The notes: generated by a model from the sequence alone, not told the origin. Counted from the first letter of the stretch, positions 1 to 9,718 are shown. The stretch: DNA of 64,000 nt from Solimonas sp. (GCA_030149365.1 JASBRP010000001.1:85584-149583); one strand, 5' to 3'. A program made the numbers and translations.

Positions 1-377
1 GAGCACAGCAGCAATTTCGGATAGGTGACGGAAAGCTGCTCCGGATCCAGCCCGATGCCCTTCAGCCAGCCCGGCGCATGGTCGTCGATCACCACGTCCA
101 CCCGCGCCAGCAGGCGGCGCAGCGTATCGGCCGCCGCGGGGTCGGCCGGGTCCAGGCTCACCGAACGCTTGTTGGTGTTGAGATACGCGAACAGCCCGCT
201 GCGCTCGCCCTCCGGCCCCTGGCCGCCAAAGGGCCCGAGGCGGCGCGTGGGGCTGCCGGTGCCGGGCTTCTCCAGCTTGATGACCTCGGCGCCGAAATCC
301 GCGATCAGCTTGCCGCAGTATTCGCCGGCGACGCCCTCCGCCAGCTCCAGCACCCGGTAGGCACGCAGCGCCGACAC
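1..377 (-). CDS. CoA-transferase family III (CaiB/BaiF), N-terminal part; gene runs off the window
   Basis: Reverse-strand translation gives an open frame with the class III CoA-transferase N-terminus: LELAEGVAGEYCGKLIADFG, then GAEVIKLEKP, a GTGSPTR loop and LNTNKRSVSLD. These match the CoA-binding Rossmann part of CaiB/BaiF enzymes, which move CoA between carboxylic acids. About 125 residues lie in the window and the rest, including the catalytic Asp region, is beyond position 1. I chose the GTG start at 377, just after the HyuA stop at 385; the frame is open further upstream, so the start is uncertain. The tight spacing suggests it is co-transcribed with the hydantoinase genes, perhaps activating the acid that they release. 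Confidence 0.85.
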   Translation of the reverse strand, partial: MSALRAYRVLELAEGVAGEYCGKLIADFGAEVIKLEKPGTGSPTRRLGPFGGQGPEGERSGLFAYLNTNKRSVSLDPADPAAADTLRRLLARVDVVIDDHAPGWLKGIGLDPEQLSVTYPKLLLC

Positions 378-384
378 GGCCGGC

Positions 385-2511
385 TCAGGCCGCGATCGCC
401 GGGCGCGCGGCACCGGCGCTGCGCGTGGCCGCCGTGGCCGCCACGCGGTTCAGCTCGTAGTCACCCGCATCGTCCACGCGGGCCTTCCAGCCCGGGTAGA
501 CCACGATGGTGGTGAAGGTCTCGTCGATGATCGCCGGCCCCATCACCTCGCTGCCCGGCTTCAGGCTGGCGCCGAGATGCACCGGCGTGTCCTGGTAGCC
601 ATCGCCGAGATTGGCGCGGCGCGAGCGCGTGGCCTTGGCCACCACGGTCGGCGCGGTGAAGCCCGACAGCACCTTCGGCGAAGGCGTCTCCACCGAGGTC
701 ACCAGGCGCACGCAGGTCACCTCCGGCAGCTCGCCCTCGCGGATGTGGCCGTACTCCTCCATGTGCCGGCGGTTGAACGCCTCCACCGCCCGCTCGCCCA
801 GGCCGGCATCGACGAAGGACAGGTCGCCGATTCCGGTATTGACCTGGATGTCGAAGCTCAGCGACCAGTTCTGGCCCGGGTAGCGCATCTTCATCTGGTA
901 CTTGGCGGTGACGCGATCCGCCGCGAAGCCGGCCTCGGCGAAGTACTTCACCGCTCGCGCCTCCAGCTCGCTCCAGAAGCCCTTGAGTCGTTCCACGTCC
1001 AGCCCGCCGGCCTGCGCCAGGTAGGAGCGCTCCTCGTCAATCGCCGGGTTGGCCACCAGCGTGCCCAGTGCCGAGAAGGTCGGCGAGGCCTTGGGCACCA
1101 GCACGCGCTCGATACCCAGGTCTTCCGCCTGGATCGCCGCGAACACCGGGCCATTGCCGCCGTAGGCCAGCATCACCATGTCCTGCGGGTCCAGGCCCTT
1201 GCTGGCCACCGTGCGCTGCACCGCCTGCGACATGTTGGCATTGACCACGCGCCAGCAGTCGAAGGCCGCATCCTCGGCGCTGTAACCCATCTGGGCCCCG
1301 AGCTTCTGGAAGGCCTCGTCCACACCGCGGGGCGACAATGAAAAGCTGCCCCCGGCGAAATCCGTATCCGCCGACAGGATGCCCAGCATCAGCAGGGCGT
1401 CGGTGATCGTCGGCTGCGTACCGCCGCGGCCGTAACAGATCGGCCCCGGCTCGGAGCCGGCCGAAGTCGGGCCCACCTGCAGTGCACCGTTGGCGGCGTG
1501 GCAGATCGAGCCGCCACCGGCGCCCAGGGTCTCCACCTGCACCATCGGCACGCCCACCAGGTAGCGGTGGTGCATGTTCCAGCCGGCCTCGGCCGGCGCG
1601 GCGCCGTTGAGCACCACCGACATGTCGTAGGACGTGCCGCCCATGTCCACGCACAGCAGGTTCGGGCAGCCCTTGGCGCCACCGACGTGGGCCGAGCCGA
1701 TCACGCCGCCGGCCGGGCCGGAGGCCAGCACGCGGATCGGCGCCCCCTGGATGTACTCGCGCGTCATCACGCCGCCGCTGGCCTGCATCACCATCAGCCG
1801 GTGCCGGTAGCCGGCCTGCTGCAGGCGCTCCACCAGCTTCTCCAGGTACGAGGTCACGCGCGGCGCCACGTAGGCATTCACCACCGTGGTGCTGGTGCGG
1901 TCGTACTCCGGCGCGCGCGGCAGCACCTCGTGCGACACCGACACCTGCACGCCCGGCAGCTCCTCGGCCACGATCCGCGCCACGCGCTTCTCGTGCTCCG
2001 GGTTCACGAATGAGAACAGCAGCGAGATCGCCACCGACTCCACGCCCTGCTTCTTCAGCTTGCGACAGGCCTCGCGCACCGCCGCCTCGTCCAGCTCCTT
2101 GTGCACCGAGCCGTCGAACAGCAGGCGCTCCGGCACCGTCAGGCGGCGGCGGCGCGGCGCGATCTCCTGGGGCGCCTCCAGGCGCACGTCCCAGATGCTC
2201 TCCTTGTAGCCGCGGCGGTACTCGATCTCGTCACGGAAGCCCTCGGTGGTGATCAGCCCCGTCACCGCGCCGTTCATCTCGATCAGCGTGTTGTCGGCCA
2301 CCGTGGTGCCGTGGACGATGGCGTCGCAGCGCGCCAGGAACTCGCCCAGCTCCAGCCCCTCGATGCCGGCCAGCTTGGTGAGCCCGTGCATCACGCCCAA
2401 CGAGCGGTCCTCGGGCGTGCTCAGGTTCTTGTGCAGCACCACCTCCGCCCCCTTCAGGAGCGCGAAGTCGGTAAAGGTGCCGCCGATGTCGATGCCGACG
2501 CGATAACCCAC
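385..2511 (-). CDS. hyuA: Hydantoinase/oxoprolinase family protein, A subunit
   Basis: This 708-residue protein matches the ATP-dependent hydantoinase/5-oxoprolinase A subunit (also acetone carboxylase beta-like). It opens with the phosphate-binding GIDIGGTFTD motif at residues 6-15. A second actin-fold nucleotide motif, DMGGTSYD, lies near residue 290, and GGNGPVFA follows near 450. The length is normal for the family (about 680-720). It lies 11 bp after hyuB, as A and B subunits usually do, and the two probably form a heteromeric enzyme that opens a cyclic amide at the cost of ATP. The substrate (hydantoin, N-methylhydantoin, oxoproline or other) cannot be read from the sequence. Cytoplasmic; no signal peptide. 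Confidence 0.92.
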   Translation of the reverse strand: MGYRVGIDIGGTFTDFALLKGAEVVLHKNLSTPEDRSLGVMHGLTKLAGIEGLELGEFLARCDAIVHGTTVADNTLIEMNGAVTGLITTEGFRDEIEYRRGYKESIWDVRLEAPQEIAPRRRRLTVPERLLFDGSVHKELDEAAVREACRKLKKQGVESVAISLLFSFVNPEHEKRVARIVAEELPGVQVSVSHEVLPRAPEYDRTSTTVVNAYVAPRVTSYLEKLVERLQQAGYRHRLMVMQASGGVMTREYIQGAPIRVLASGPAGGVIGSAHVGGAKGCPNLLCVDMGGTSYDMSVVLNGAAPAEAGWNMHHRYLVGVPMVQVETLGAGGGSICHAANGALQVGPTSAGSEPGPICYGRGGTQPTITDALLMLGILSADTDFAGGSFSLSPRGVDEAFQKLGAQMGYSAEDAAFDCWRVVNANMSQAVQRTVASKGLDPQDMVMLAYGGNGPVFAAIQAEDLGIERVLVPKASPTFSALGTLVANPAIDEERSYLAQAGGLDVERLKGFWSELEARAVKYFAEAGFAADRVTAKYQMKMRYPGQNWSLSFDIQVNTGIGDLSFVDAGLGERAVEAFNRRHMEEYGHIREGELPEVTCVRLVTSVETPSPKVLSGFTAPTVVAKATRSRRANLGDGYQDTPVHLGASLKPGSEVMGPAIIDETFTTIVVYPGWKARVDDAGDYELNRVAATAATRSAGAARPAIAA

Positions 2512-2522
2512 AGTGTCTCTCC

Positions 2523-4346
2523 TCAGGCGGCCTTGGCGGCGGGCGCCGTGGCCTTCATTTTCCGGCGCAGCGCCTCGGTGGCCGCAGCGTCCACGGCCAG
2601 GTCGTATTCCTCCAGCGTGCCGGTCAGCACCACGCCGTACTTCTCGCGCGCCGCCGCCAGGCTCACCTTCTCGTCCAGCACGTCGTCGCGCACCGCCTCC
2701 GGGTCACGCTGCAGCGCCGGCCCGAAGCCGCCACCGCCGCCGTGCTGGTAGGCGATCACCGCGTCCGCCGGCAACTGCGCCTGCTTGGAGAGCTCGATCT
2801 TGTATTCGTTGGGCGTGCCCACCTCGAAATGATTCGAGTAGGGGCCCGCATCCTCGCCGCCGCAGAGGCCACGCAGCGGATGCGTCGAGGACACCATCCA
2901 GGCCATCGCCATGGTCGGCTCCAGCACCTGCTTCACGTTGAGGCTGCCCGGCTGGCCGCGCCACTGGCCGGCGCCGCCGCTGTCGGTGGTCATCTCGCGG
3001 CTGATGTTGATGATCGGGAAGCGCGCCTCGGCATCCTCCGCCTCCGACAGCAGCAGGTTGCCCAGGCCCACGCAGGACGAGCCCCAGCCATCGATGCCCT
3101 GCACCGCCGAGGAGTCCATGGAGCGCGCATCCACGCCCTGGTCCATCCACATCTGGCCGTGCTTGAAGCCGATGACCGCGTTGGGCATGCCGATCTTGTA
3201 GACCTGCGGCGTGGAGCGCTCCGGCACCACCTCCGACATCGCCACGCAGATCGCCTCGATGATCTCGCACGCCGGGTGAAAAGAGCCCAGCGCCGCCGGC
3301 TTGTTGACCGGCGGATGCACGATGCTGTTCTCCGGCAGGATGATGTCCACCGCGTGGAACAGGCCCTCGTTCTTGACGATGCCGGGGTCGATCATCGACG
3401 CCAGCTGCGTCATCGCATAGCCGCGGCTGTTGGCAAAGGTGTTCCACACGCCCACCAGTTGCGGGCGGTCGTCGGTGCCGGTCAGGTCCACGGTCAGGTG
3501 ATCGCCCTTCACCGTGCAGCTCACGTGCACCTTCACATCCTTGGTGCCCAGCGTGTCATGGTCGATGAAGACATCGGCCGAGTAGGTCCCGTCCGGCCAC
3601 TTCGCGATCTCCTCGCGGAAGCGCTGCTCGGTGTGGTCGATGTTGTGGTTCACGGCGGCCTTCACCACCTCGCTGCCCCACTTGCGCACCACGCCTTCCA
3701 GCCGCTTCACGCAGTGCTGCACCGCGCCGATCATCGCCGCCAGGTCGCCGGCAAAGGACGGGAAGCGGTTGTTGCGCTCCAGCAGCTTGATCACGTCGCG
3801 GCGCTTCTCGCCGCGGTGCACGATCTTCATGCAGGGGATCGCCAGGCCCTCGGTGAAGATGTCGGTAGCCTCCAGCGTGAAGCCGCCCGGGTCCTTGCCG
3901 CCGGTGTCGCCCTGGTGGGCCTGTAGCGCCTGGATCAGCACCAGCTCGCCCTGGTCGTCGAACACCGGCGCGTAGACGTTGTAATCCGGCAGGTGGCCAC
4001 CGCCGAAGTCCGGATCGTTGCCCACGAAGATATCGCCCGGGCCCCAGTCGTAATCCTTGAAGAACTGCAGGCCATAGCGCACGGTGAGCTGCGAGATGAA
4101 CACCAGGTGCGGCGTGCCGATCGACACCGCCGCCAGGCGGCCGTGGGCGTCGATGATGCTGCCGTTGCGCTCGTTGGACTGGTTGATGATCGGCGAGGAC
4201 GCCGCGCGCCCCAGGTGGGTCGCGGCCTCGAAGCAGACCGTCTCGAAGGCGCCGCGGATGATCGCGGCGGTCACCGGATCCACCGTCGCCGTGGTCGGCA
4301 GCGGCTCACGTTTGGCGGCGAGCGCCCGGTTGAGTTCGAATGTCAT
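2523..4346 (-). CDS. hyuB: Hydantoinase/oxoprolinase family protein, B subunit
   Basis: A 607-residue hydantoinase B/oxoprolinase B subunit. Family hallmarks are DPVTAAIIRGAFETVCFEA at the N-terminus, GDIFVGNDPDFGGGHLPDYN near residues 105-125, and the C-terminal glycine run GGGGGFGPALQRDP. It is the partner of the HyuA-like protein directly downstream on the same strand. The ATG at 4346 has a GGAG-type ribosome site (GGAGTGATGCCCC). The tail is rich in Ala and Lys, which is common in this family. The operon continues from the MFS gene (gap of 99 bp), so uptake and hydrolysis of the same compound is a reasonable inference; the compound is unknown. Confidence 0.92.
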   Translation of the reverse strand: MTFELNRALAAKREPLPTTATVDPVTAAIIRGAFETVCFEAATHLGRAASSPIINQSNERNGSIIDAHGRLAAVSIGTPHLVFISQLTVRYGLQFFKDYDWGPGDIFVGNDPDFGGGHLPDYNVYAPVFDDQGELVLIQALQAHQGDTGGKDPGGFTLEATDIFTEGLAIPCMKIVHRGEKRRDVIKLLERNNRFPSFAGDLAAMIGAVQHCVKRLEGVVRKWGSEVVKAAVNHNIDHTEQRFREEIAKWPDGTYSADVFIDHDTLGTKDVKVHVSCTVKGDHLTVDLTGTDDRPQLVGVWNTFANSRGYAMTQLASMIDPGIVKNEGLFHAVDIILPENSIVHPPVNKPAALGSFHPACEIIEAICVAMSEVVPERSTPQVYKIGMPNAVIGFKHGQMWMDQGVDARSMDSSAVQGIDGWGSSCVGLGNLLLSEAEDAEARFPIINISREMTTDSGGAGQWRGQPGSLNVKQVLEPTMAMAWMVSSTHPLRGLCGGEDAGPYSNHFEVGTPNEYKIELSKQAQLPADAVIAYQHGGGGGFGPALQRDPEAVRDDVLDEKVSLAAAREKYGVVLTGTLEEYDLAVDAAATEALRRKMKATAPAAKAA

Positions 4347-4445
4347 GGGGCATCACTCCAGCGGATCACCCCATGGTCGTCCGCCGGCACCCCGGGAATC
4401 TCGATAATTTCTGCAAGGCCATCGACAGTCCCCGGCTGGCAGGGG

Positions 4446-5675
4446 TCAGTCCGCGGCTGGCTCCGGCACGGCCACCGGCCGGCCACCGATCCCGGCCCGC
4501 CCCAGCAGCAGGAACATCAGCCCGCCCAGCAGCACGCTCCCGGCGGTGACATACAGGAACACGACATAGCCCCCGGTCCAGTCGAGGAAGCGGCTCAGCA
4601 GCACCGCCCCCACGGCCGTGGCCAACCCCAGGGCCGCGATGCACAACCCCAGCACGCTGCTGTAGATCTCCACGCCAAAGTGGCGCACCACCAGGTAGCC
4701 CGCGATGTCCCCTTCCGCCCCCTGCGACAGTCCCATCAGCAGCACCGCGCTCACCAGGACCCATTGGGCGTCGAAGGCCGAGGCGATCAGGAACAGGCCG
4801 ACGCTGGGCAACCCCATGCTCACCGCCGCCACCACGTGCGCCGGAAAGCGGTCCAGCGCCAGGCCGCAGGCGAAGCGGCCGATGATCACCCCGGTGGCGA
4901 ACAGCGACACCATCATCGCGGCCGCCGCCGAGTCGGCCCCGTTGTCGAGCAGCATCAGCTTCAGCTGTGGCCCGTTCAGGGTCTGCGGGATGTTGCACAG
5001 GAACATGCCGCCGCAGATCACCCAGAACGCCGGGCTGCGCAGGATCACGGGGTAGTCCCGCGCCGCGCGGCGGCGCTGCACCGCGACGGCGGCCGGCCGC
5101 GCGTCCGCCGGGATCATCGCCAGCGCCAGCAGACCGAATACCGCCGTGAAGATCGCGATCGCGCGATAGCCGGCACGCCAGCCCTGCTCGTCGATGTAGT
5201 CGTTGAGCAGCATCGCCCCGACCGCGCCGGTGATGGCGGGCCCGCTGGCCATGATCGCCAGGGCCATGCCGCGTGCCTCCCGGAACCGGTCCGCCACCAG
5301 CCGGCTGTAGACCGTGGAGGTGGTGGTGGTGCCGAAGATCACCTGCAGCATGGTCAGGCCGATGAAGACCTTGAGCTCGCCGTTGAACAGGCTCAGCGCC
5401 AGATAGGTGATCGGCAGCACCACCACGCCCAGCGCCGCCACCCGTCGCACCCCGAACAGGTCGGTGGCGCGGCCGATCAGCGGCAGGCAAAGCAGCGTCA
5501 GCAGCGTCGCCGTGCTGAGCAGCGCGAAATCCGACCTGGACCAGCCGAACTCCTTCAGCAGGTGAGGCGCGAAGGTGCCGATGATGTAGGCGCTCACCGC
5601 CAGGCCCGCGCCATGGCCGACCGTGCTGGCCAGCAACGCGCGGCCGTTCACGCGGAACTCGCCCAGGTAATTCAT
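4446..5675 (-). CDS. MFS transporter
   Basis: A 409-residue major facilitator superfamily protein with about 12 hydrophobic segments. The N-terminal half includes FGWSRSDFALLSTATLL and the loop GRATDLFGVRR, the usual position of the MFS signature between helices 2 and 3. The pattern is that of monocarboxylate/oxalate-formate-antiporter-like members. I placed the start at ATG 5675 (MNYLGEFRVNGRAL) rather than the longer frame to 5978, because a good ribosome site (GGAGCAAGG) precedes it and the extension has no family character and runs into the divergent gene. It is the first gene of the putative hyu operon and probably imports its substrate. Confidence 0.88.
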   Translation of the reverse strand: MNYLGEFRVNGRALLASTVGHGAGLAVSAYIIGTFAPHLLKEFGWSRSDFALLSTATLLTLLCLPLIGRATDLFGVRRVAALGVVVLPITYLALSLFNGELKVFIGLTMLQVIFGTTTTSTVYSRLVADRFREARGMALAIMASGPAITGAVGAMLLNDYIDEQGWRAGYRAIAIFTAVFGLLALAMIPADARPAAVAVQRRRAARDYPVILRSPAFWVICGGMFLCNIPQTLNGPQLKLMLLDNGADSAAAAMMVSLFATGVIIGRFACGLALDRFPAHVVAAVSMGLPSVGLFLIASAFDAQWVLVSAVLLMGLSQGAEGDIAGYLVVRHFGVEIYSSVLGLCIAALGLATAVGAVLLSRFLDWTGGYVVFLYVTAGSVLLGGLMFLLLGRAGIGGRPVAVPEPAAD

Positions 5676-5847
5676 CAGCCCTTGCTCCCAGAGTCTTGCC
5701 GGATGCTGCGACCCGGCCCAGGGCCGATCAAGGCGCACCCCGCCCCTGCTCCCTCCCCGGCAAGCCCTGCATCGCCTACAGGCAATTGCCCCCCATTTCC
5801 GGGCGGCCCACACGCCATCCGGCCCCGGCTGCAGTAAAGTCGGGCCG

Positions 5848-6840
5848 ATGCGAGCCACCATGAAAGCCATCGAGATCCGCGAGCCCGGCGGCCCGGAAGT
5901 CCTGCAGCCCAGCCAGCGCCCCCTGCCCGTCCCGCGCGAGGGCGAACTGCTGATCCGCGTCACCGCCGCCGGCGTCAACCGGCCGGACGTCCTGCAGCGC
6001 CAGGGCCAGTACCGCGCCCCGCCCGACGCCTCCGACCTGCCCGGCCTGGAAGTGGCCGGCGAGATCGTCGGCGGTCATCCAGGCGATTCCGGCTGGAACT
6101 TCGGCGACCGCGTCTGCGCCCTGGTGCACGGCGGCGGCTACGCCGAATACTGCGTGGCCCCGGCCACGCAGTGCCTGCCGATCCCCGCCGGCTGGTCTGA
6201 GCTGGAAGCCGCCACCCTGCCGGAAACCTGCTTCACCGTCTGGAGCAACGTCTTCGAGCGTGCCGCTCTCGCGCCCGGCGAGAGCCTGCTGGTGCAGGGC
6301 GGCAGCAGCGGCATCGGCGTCACCGCCATCCAGATGGCGCATGCCCTGGGCCACCGCGTCTTCGCCACCGCCGGCAGCGCCGACAAGCTGCGCGCCTGCG
6401 AGTCCCTGGGCGCCGAGCGCGCCATCCACTACCGCGAGGCCGATTTCGCCGAGGAAGTGCGCAAACTGACGGACGGCCGAGGCGTGGACGTGATCCTCGA
6501 CATGGTCGGCGGCGACTACCTCAAGCGCGAGATCGCCTGCCTCGCCGACGACGGCCGCCTGGTCATCATCGGCCTGCTCAGCGGCGTGCGCGGCGAGCTG
6601 CCGCTGGCCCAGGTCCTGGTGCGCCGCCTGACCGTCACCGGCTCCACGCTGCGCCCGCGCAGCCTGGCCTACAAGGCCAGCGTGGCCCAGGCCCTGCGCC
6701 AACGCATCTGGCCGCTGATCGACGCCGGCAAGCTCCGCCCCGTCGTGCACGCCAGCTTCCCGCTGGACCAGGCCGCCGAGGCGCACCGCGTCATGGAGGC
6801 CGGCCAGCACATCGGCAAGCTGGTGCTGCGCGTCGATTGA
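5848..6840 (+). CDS. NAD(P)H-quinone oxidoreductase, PIG3-type zinc-independent MDR
   Basis: A 330-residue medium-chain dehydrogenase/reductase. The N-terminal GroES-like part has KAIEIREPGGPEVL and GVNRPDVLQRQGQY; the cofactor motif is VQGGSSGIGVTAIQMA near residues 148-163; LPETCFTVWSNVF is typical of the PIG3/TP53I3 quinone oxidoreductase group. Zinc-binding cysteines of true alcohol dehydrogenases are absent. The reading frame allows ATG at 5848 or 5860 (MKAIEIREPGG); the second aligns better with the family start, but no clear ribosome site decides. It is divergent from the MFS gene. The likely role is reduction of quinones or alkenals in the cytoplasm. Confidence 0.9.
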   Translation: MRATMKAIEIREPGGPEVLQPSQRPLPVPREGELLIRVTAAGVNRPDVLQRQGQYRAPPDASDLPGLEVAGEIVGGHPGDSGWNFGDRVCALVHGGGYAEYCVAPATQCLPIPAGWSELEAATLPETCFTVWSNVFERAALAPGESLLVQGGSSGIGVTAIQMAHALGHRVFATAGSADKLRACESLGAERAIHYREADFAEEVRKLTDGRGVDVILDMVGGDYLKREIACLADDGRLVIIGLLSGVRGELPLAQVLVRRLTVTGSTLRPRSLAYKASVAQALRQRIWPLIDAGKLRPVVHASFPLDQAAEAHRVMEAGQHIGKLVLRVD

Positions 6841-7123
6841 GGGTCGGGGGCATCAGGAGTAGCCCGCTGCGACCGCTGCGAGGCACTAGCGGAACGTCGC
6901 CCAAGTCCATTTTGTGCCAGAAGTAGACGGTCATCCTTCGCGCACGCACAAAAACGAAGGTTCTCTCACAGCTTCCCTATTGTTCTTAGTGGGCCAGGGT
7001 CCTTGCCCCGCGAGTAATGTAATCGAATCTGGACGAATCAGATTCTCCCCGAAAACTAAGTTGCGCACAGAGCGGCACATAGTCCCCGAAGTGGCTCGAT
7101 GCAGCTCGGTTGAGCTTTCTTAG
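6841..7123. other. Intergenic, left edge of the low-GC island
   Basis: This stretch follows the oxidoreductase stop and shows a change in base composition, with many AT-rich triplets compared with the flanking genes. A 69-codon open frame (6914-7123) has no recognisable domain, no ribosome site and an irregular composition, so I do not call it. No tRNA, direct repeat or integrase is visible here. It is probably the left junction of the acquired IetAS-like island. Confidence 0.5.
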
Positions 7124-9700
7124 TCAAAACGGAATAGTGATCGGCTCCGCTTTGATCTCGATGCCAACCTCTGTCGCGACGGGTGTCCAGATGTCGATGT
7201 CTTCAGCCGAGGTTTCGATCGAGACGATCAAGGCGTAACGAACGCCCAGCGCACTTCGATCACGTTTGGGCTGGTCTTTCCACCATCCGCTCACAGGATA
7301 GATGGCAATTACCTCGCGCTCGGCCAGATCGGCGGCTGAGCCGTTCCAAACGTCCGAATGCACCGAGCCGCGTTCGCGTGTTCGTGCACCGAGAAACCAG
7401 CCTTGGTCTTCCGGCGAGTCGGGTTTAATTTCCTCATCGTCGAGCGCCTGTTCGTTCTTGCGCTTGCGAAACTCGTCGACGGATTCTGATGCGCCCTTGA
7501 CCGCAAAGCGCAGACCGTGCGATTGATACCGATGCTTCTTGCGCCAGCCTCGCCGCGACGGATTAGGCTCGACGAAGTACGACAAGGTAACGCGCAGTTG
7601 CACGCTCGCAGCACCGAGTTGCGCCAGTGCTGCTTTGGGCCAGGGCAAGGTATGAAACTGGATTTGGTGCAGCTTACCCTCGTTGAAGGGCTCAATGGTG
7701 CCTTCGACGACCAGCGTCAGCGAGTCCGCGGCGCTCTTGAGGGCGCGCTCGACGCGCGGCACCCCGAACCCATAACGACGGACCAACCGCGATCGTGCGG
7801 CTTTGCCCGGGTGTCCAACCAGATGCTTGTGCATTGGCTGGGTCCAATCGGCGCTGTGTACGATCAGGGCGCGGACGGTTTCAGGCTGCAGACCCGGATA
7901 GGTCGCAGTGATTCGGCCGGCGATCTGTGCGACCTGCGCGCAGGCGGCACTAGTCGCATACGTCAGCGTGAACGCTCGTTTCTGCAGGTCGTGGTATGTG
8001 GTGAGAAGACACAAGGTCGGGACCGGAAAATCGAAAGCGCCGGCGCCGTTATGCGCGATGTTGCCGCCCTCGAAGACCACGTCTGGTTTGTTCGGCCACT
8101 GCGCCCCGTAGCTGAGTGAGGTGCGGCTCCACGGGGACAACTCTCCCGCCTCCGCCACAGGTTTCCAGTCTTTCCAGTCGTCCTCTGGATCGACCGTCGC
8201 GAGCGCCGTATAGGCGCCGACAGTGATCGCATTCCAAGCCTGTCCAGGGTCATCCACAGGCTCTAAGTCGCTGCGCGCAAGATGGTCCAAGCTGAACTGG
8301 CGGTCGTCGACATTGCCGGCGCTGACGATGAAGAGGCGGCGCCGGGCCGCGTCGGGGTGGTCGTCGATGTAGAACAGTCCTTGCCGGTCGGCATCGAACT
8401 CGCGACCGGCTGCCAGCGCGTCGATGGCGGCGGACCAGGAGGTCGGAACACCATCGCCCTTCTCGGGATTCGCGCCAATCGATAGAGAGAAGCAGCGCTG
8501 GCGATTCGGTGCCGCGATTTCGACCACGCTGGTGGCCGTCGCTGTCACAGCGCCGAATAGGTGCGGTTCGTTGTTAGGTTGCCCTACTGGCGGCAGGATG
8601 CGAACGGATTCCAAGCGATGCCCCGGCGCGATGGAATCTGTCGAAGCCGCGACGGCGTCGACGTTACCGTAAAGGGCTAATCCGGCCATCTCGGTGCCAT
8701 GGCCATCGTCGTCGGTGACGATCCAATCCGGTTTGATCGCGTGCAGATCCGCTTCACTCAGGTGATCGCGCAGCAGCGGATGACCGCGGTTGACGCCACT
8801 GTCAAGGATGCAAACCGCCGGTGAGTGATCCGGCGCCGCCGTCGTGCGTTGCAGCAGATCGTCCACCCACTCGCGTTGGGCTACAGCATCAAGGTCACGG
8901 AGGAAGCCGGCCAAGATGTTGACGGCGCGAACTTCCGCGATGTCGTTGAGCACATCAATCGACTGGCTTAACTGTCGCGCCGTGGCGTTCACGAGTACGA
9001 CGATGCGGTCTTCAAACTCGAGGCGCTGATCCGACAAAGAAAGGTTAAGGCGCTCGCAGAATTCTTTGAAATCCTCGAACGAATTGGTTCTCTTCTTCTT
9101 CTGTGTAGGATCGGGCCGGCGCAGCCACACCTCCCACCAGCGCTGGTCGTCATCGCGTGGAAAGTCGACACCGAGATCAGTCCACAAGGCTTTTAGGGTC
9201 GCGAGTCGCAGTTGCCCGACCCGATCGAGCATGTTCTCGTGACGACGCTCGCCAGCTTTCTCCTTGGGTTGGGTGTTGCTATATGCCTCGAACCGTTTCA
9301 AGAAATGGCCGACTTTGGCATCGGGCACCACTACAGTGGCGAGTTCGATGAAGGATTTTTTACCGTCCGCATGCTCGGTGACTTCACGGCGCACGGCCAC
9401 TACTTCGATTCCACTACGCATCGCTTCGAGAGTATTAAGGTCGAGCGGAGTACCTTCCAGGCTTTGGAATTCGATGTAGAGAGCAGGAATCGCGCCCTTG
9501 ATCTCTGCTTCTACCATCTTGCGGCGTTCGGCTGCCTGCGCAATGGCTGTCGAAAAATCCGTACGCAGCGCAGCGCCCTTGGCCCTGCGATCTGGTGGCG
9601 CCGGGATCGGGGGAATATCGTACTTCTGCTTGTGAGGCGTATAGCCTTCGGAGCGTGGCGGTTTATTGACGACGATGTGTTGCTTGTTGCGCTCAGCCAT
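7124..9700 (-). CDS. ietS: Intracellular S8 subtilisin-like serine protease, IetS-like
   Basis: An 858-residue protein with a central subtilase domain. Catalytic residues can be placed: Asp300 in VCILDSGVN, His334 in DDGHGTEMAG, the oxyanion Asn463 in VSAGN, and Ser584 in YATSAACAQ. About 290 residues precede the protease domain and have no signal peptide, so it should act in the cytoplasm; about 230 residues follow it. It lies 18 bp after an AAA+ ATPase gene on the same strand. A AAA+ ATPase plus a large cytoplasmic subtilase is the arrangement of IetAS, first described for Ti-plasmid stability and later counted among anti-phage systems. The assignment rests on architecture and gene order, not on an alignment. 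Base composition differs from the chromosome, which suggests transfer. Confidence 0.85.
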   Translation of the reverse strand: MAERNKQHIVVNKPPRSEGYTPHKQKYDIPPIPAPPDRRAKGAALRTDFSTAIAQAAERRKMVEAEIKGAIPALYIEFQSLEGTPLDLNTLEAMRSGIEVVAVRREVTEHADGKKSFIELATVVVPDAKVGHFLKRFEAYSNTQPKEKAGERRHENMLDRVGQLRLATLKALWTDLGVDFPRDDDQRWWEVWLRRPDPTQKKKRTNSFEDFKEFCERLNLSLSDQRLEFEDRIVVLVNATARQLSQSIDVLNDIAEVRAVNILAGFLRDLDAVAQREWVDDLLQRTTAAPDHSPAVCILDSGVNRGHPLLRDHLSEADLHAIKPDWIVTDDDGHGTEMAGLALYGNVDAVAASTDSIAPGHRLESVRILPPVGQPNNEPHLFGAVTATATSVVEIAAPNRQRCFSLSIGANPEKGDGVPTSWSAAIDALAAGREFDADRQGLFYIDDHPDAARRRLFIVSAGNVDDRQFSLDHLARSDLEPVDDPGQAWNAITVGAYTALATVDPEDDWKDWKPVAEAGELSPWSRTSLSYGAQWPNKPDVVFEGGNIAHNGAGAFDFPVPTLCLLTTYHDLQKRAFTLTYATSAACAQVAQIAGRITATYPGLQPETVRALIVHSADWTQPMHKHLVGHPGKAARSRLVRRYGFGVPRVERALKSAADSLTLVVEGTIEPFNEGKLHQIQFHTLPWPKAALAQLGAASVQLRVTLSYFVEPNPSRRGWRKKHRYQSHGLRFAVKGASESVDEFRKRKNEQALDDEEIKPDSPEDQGWFLGARTRERGSVHSDVWNGSAADLAEREVIAIYPVSGWWKDQPKRDRSALGVRYALIVSIETSAEDIDIWTPVATEVGIEIKAEPITIPF

Positions 9701-9718
9701 GCTTTCCCCCGAAAGCGA

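Noticed and set aside
3993..5837. 614-codon plus-strand open frame opposite the MFS gene
   Set aside because: Gln/His/Arg-rich shadow translation; the MFS gene on the other strand is clear.
6914..7123. 69-codon open frame next to the IetAS-like protease
   Set aside because: No ribosome site, no recognised domain and irregular composition; more likely non-coding island DNA.
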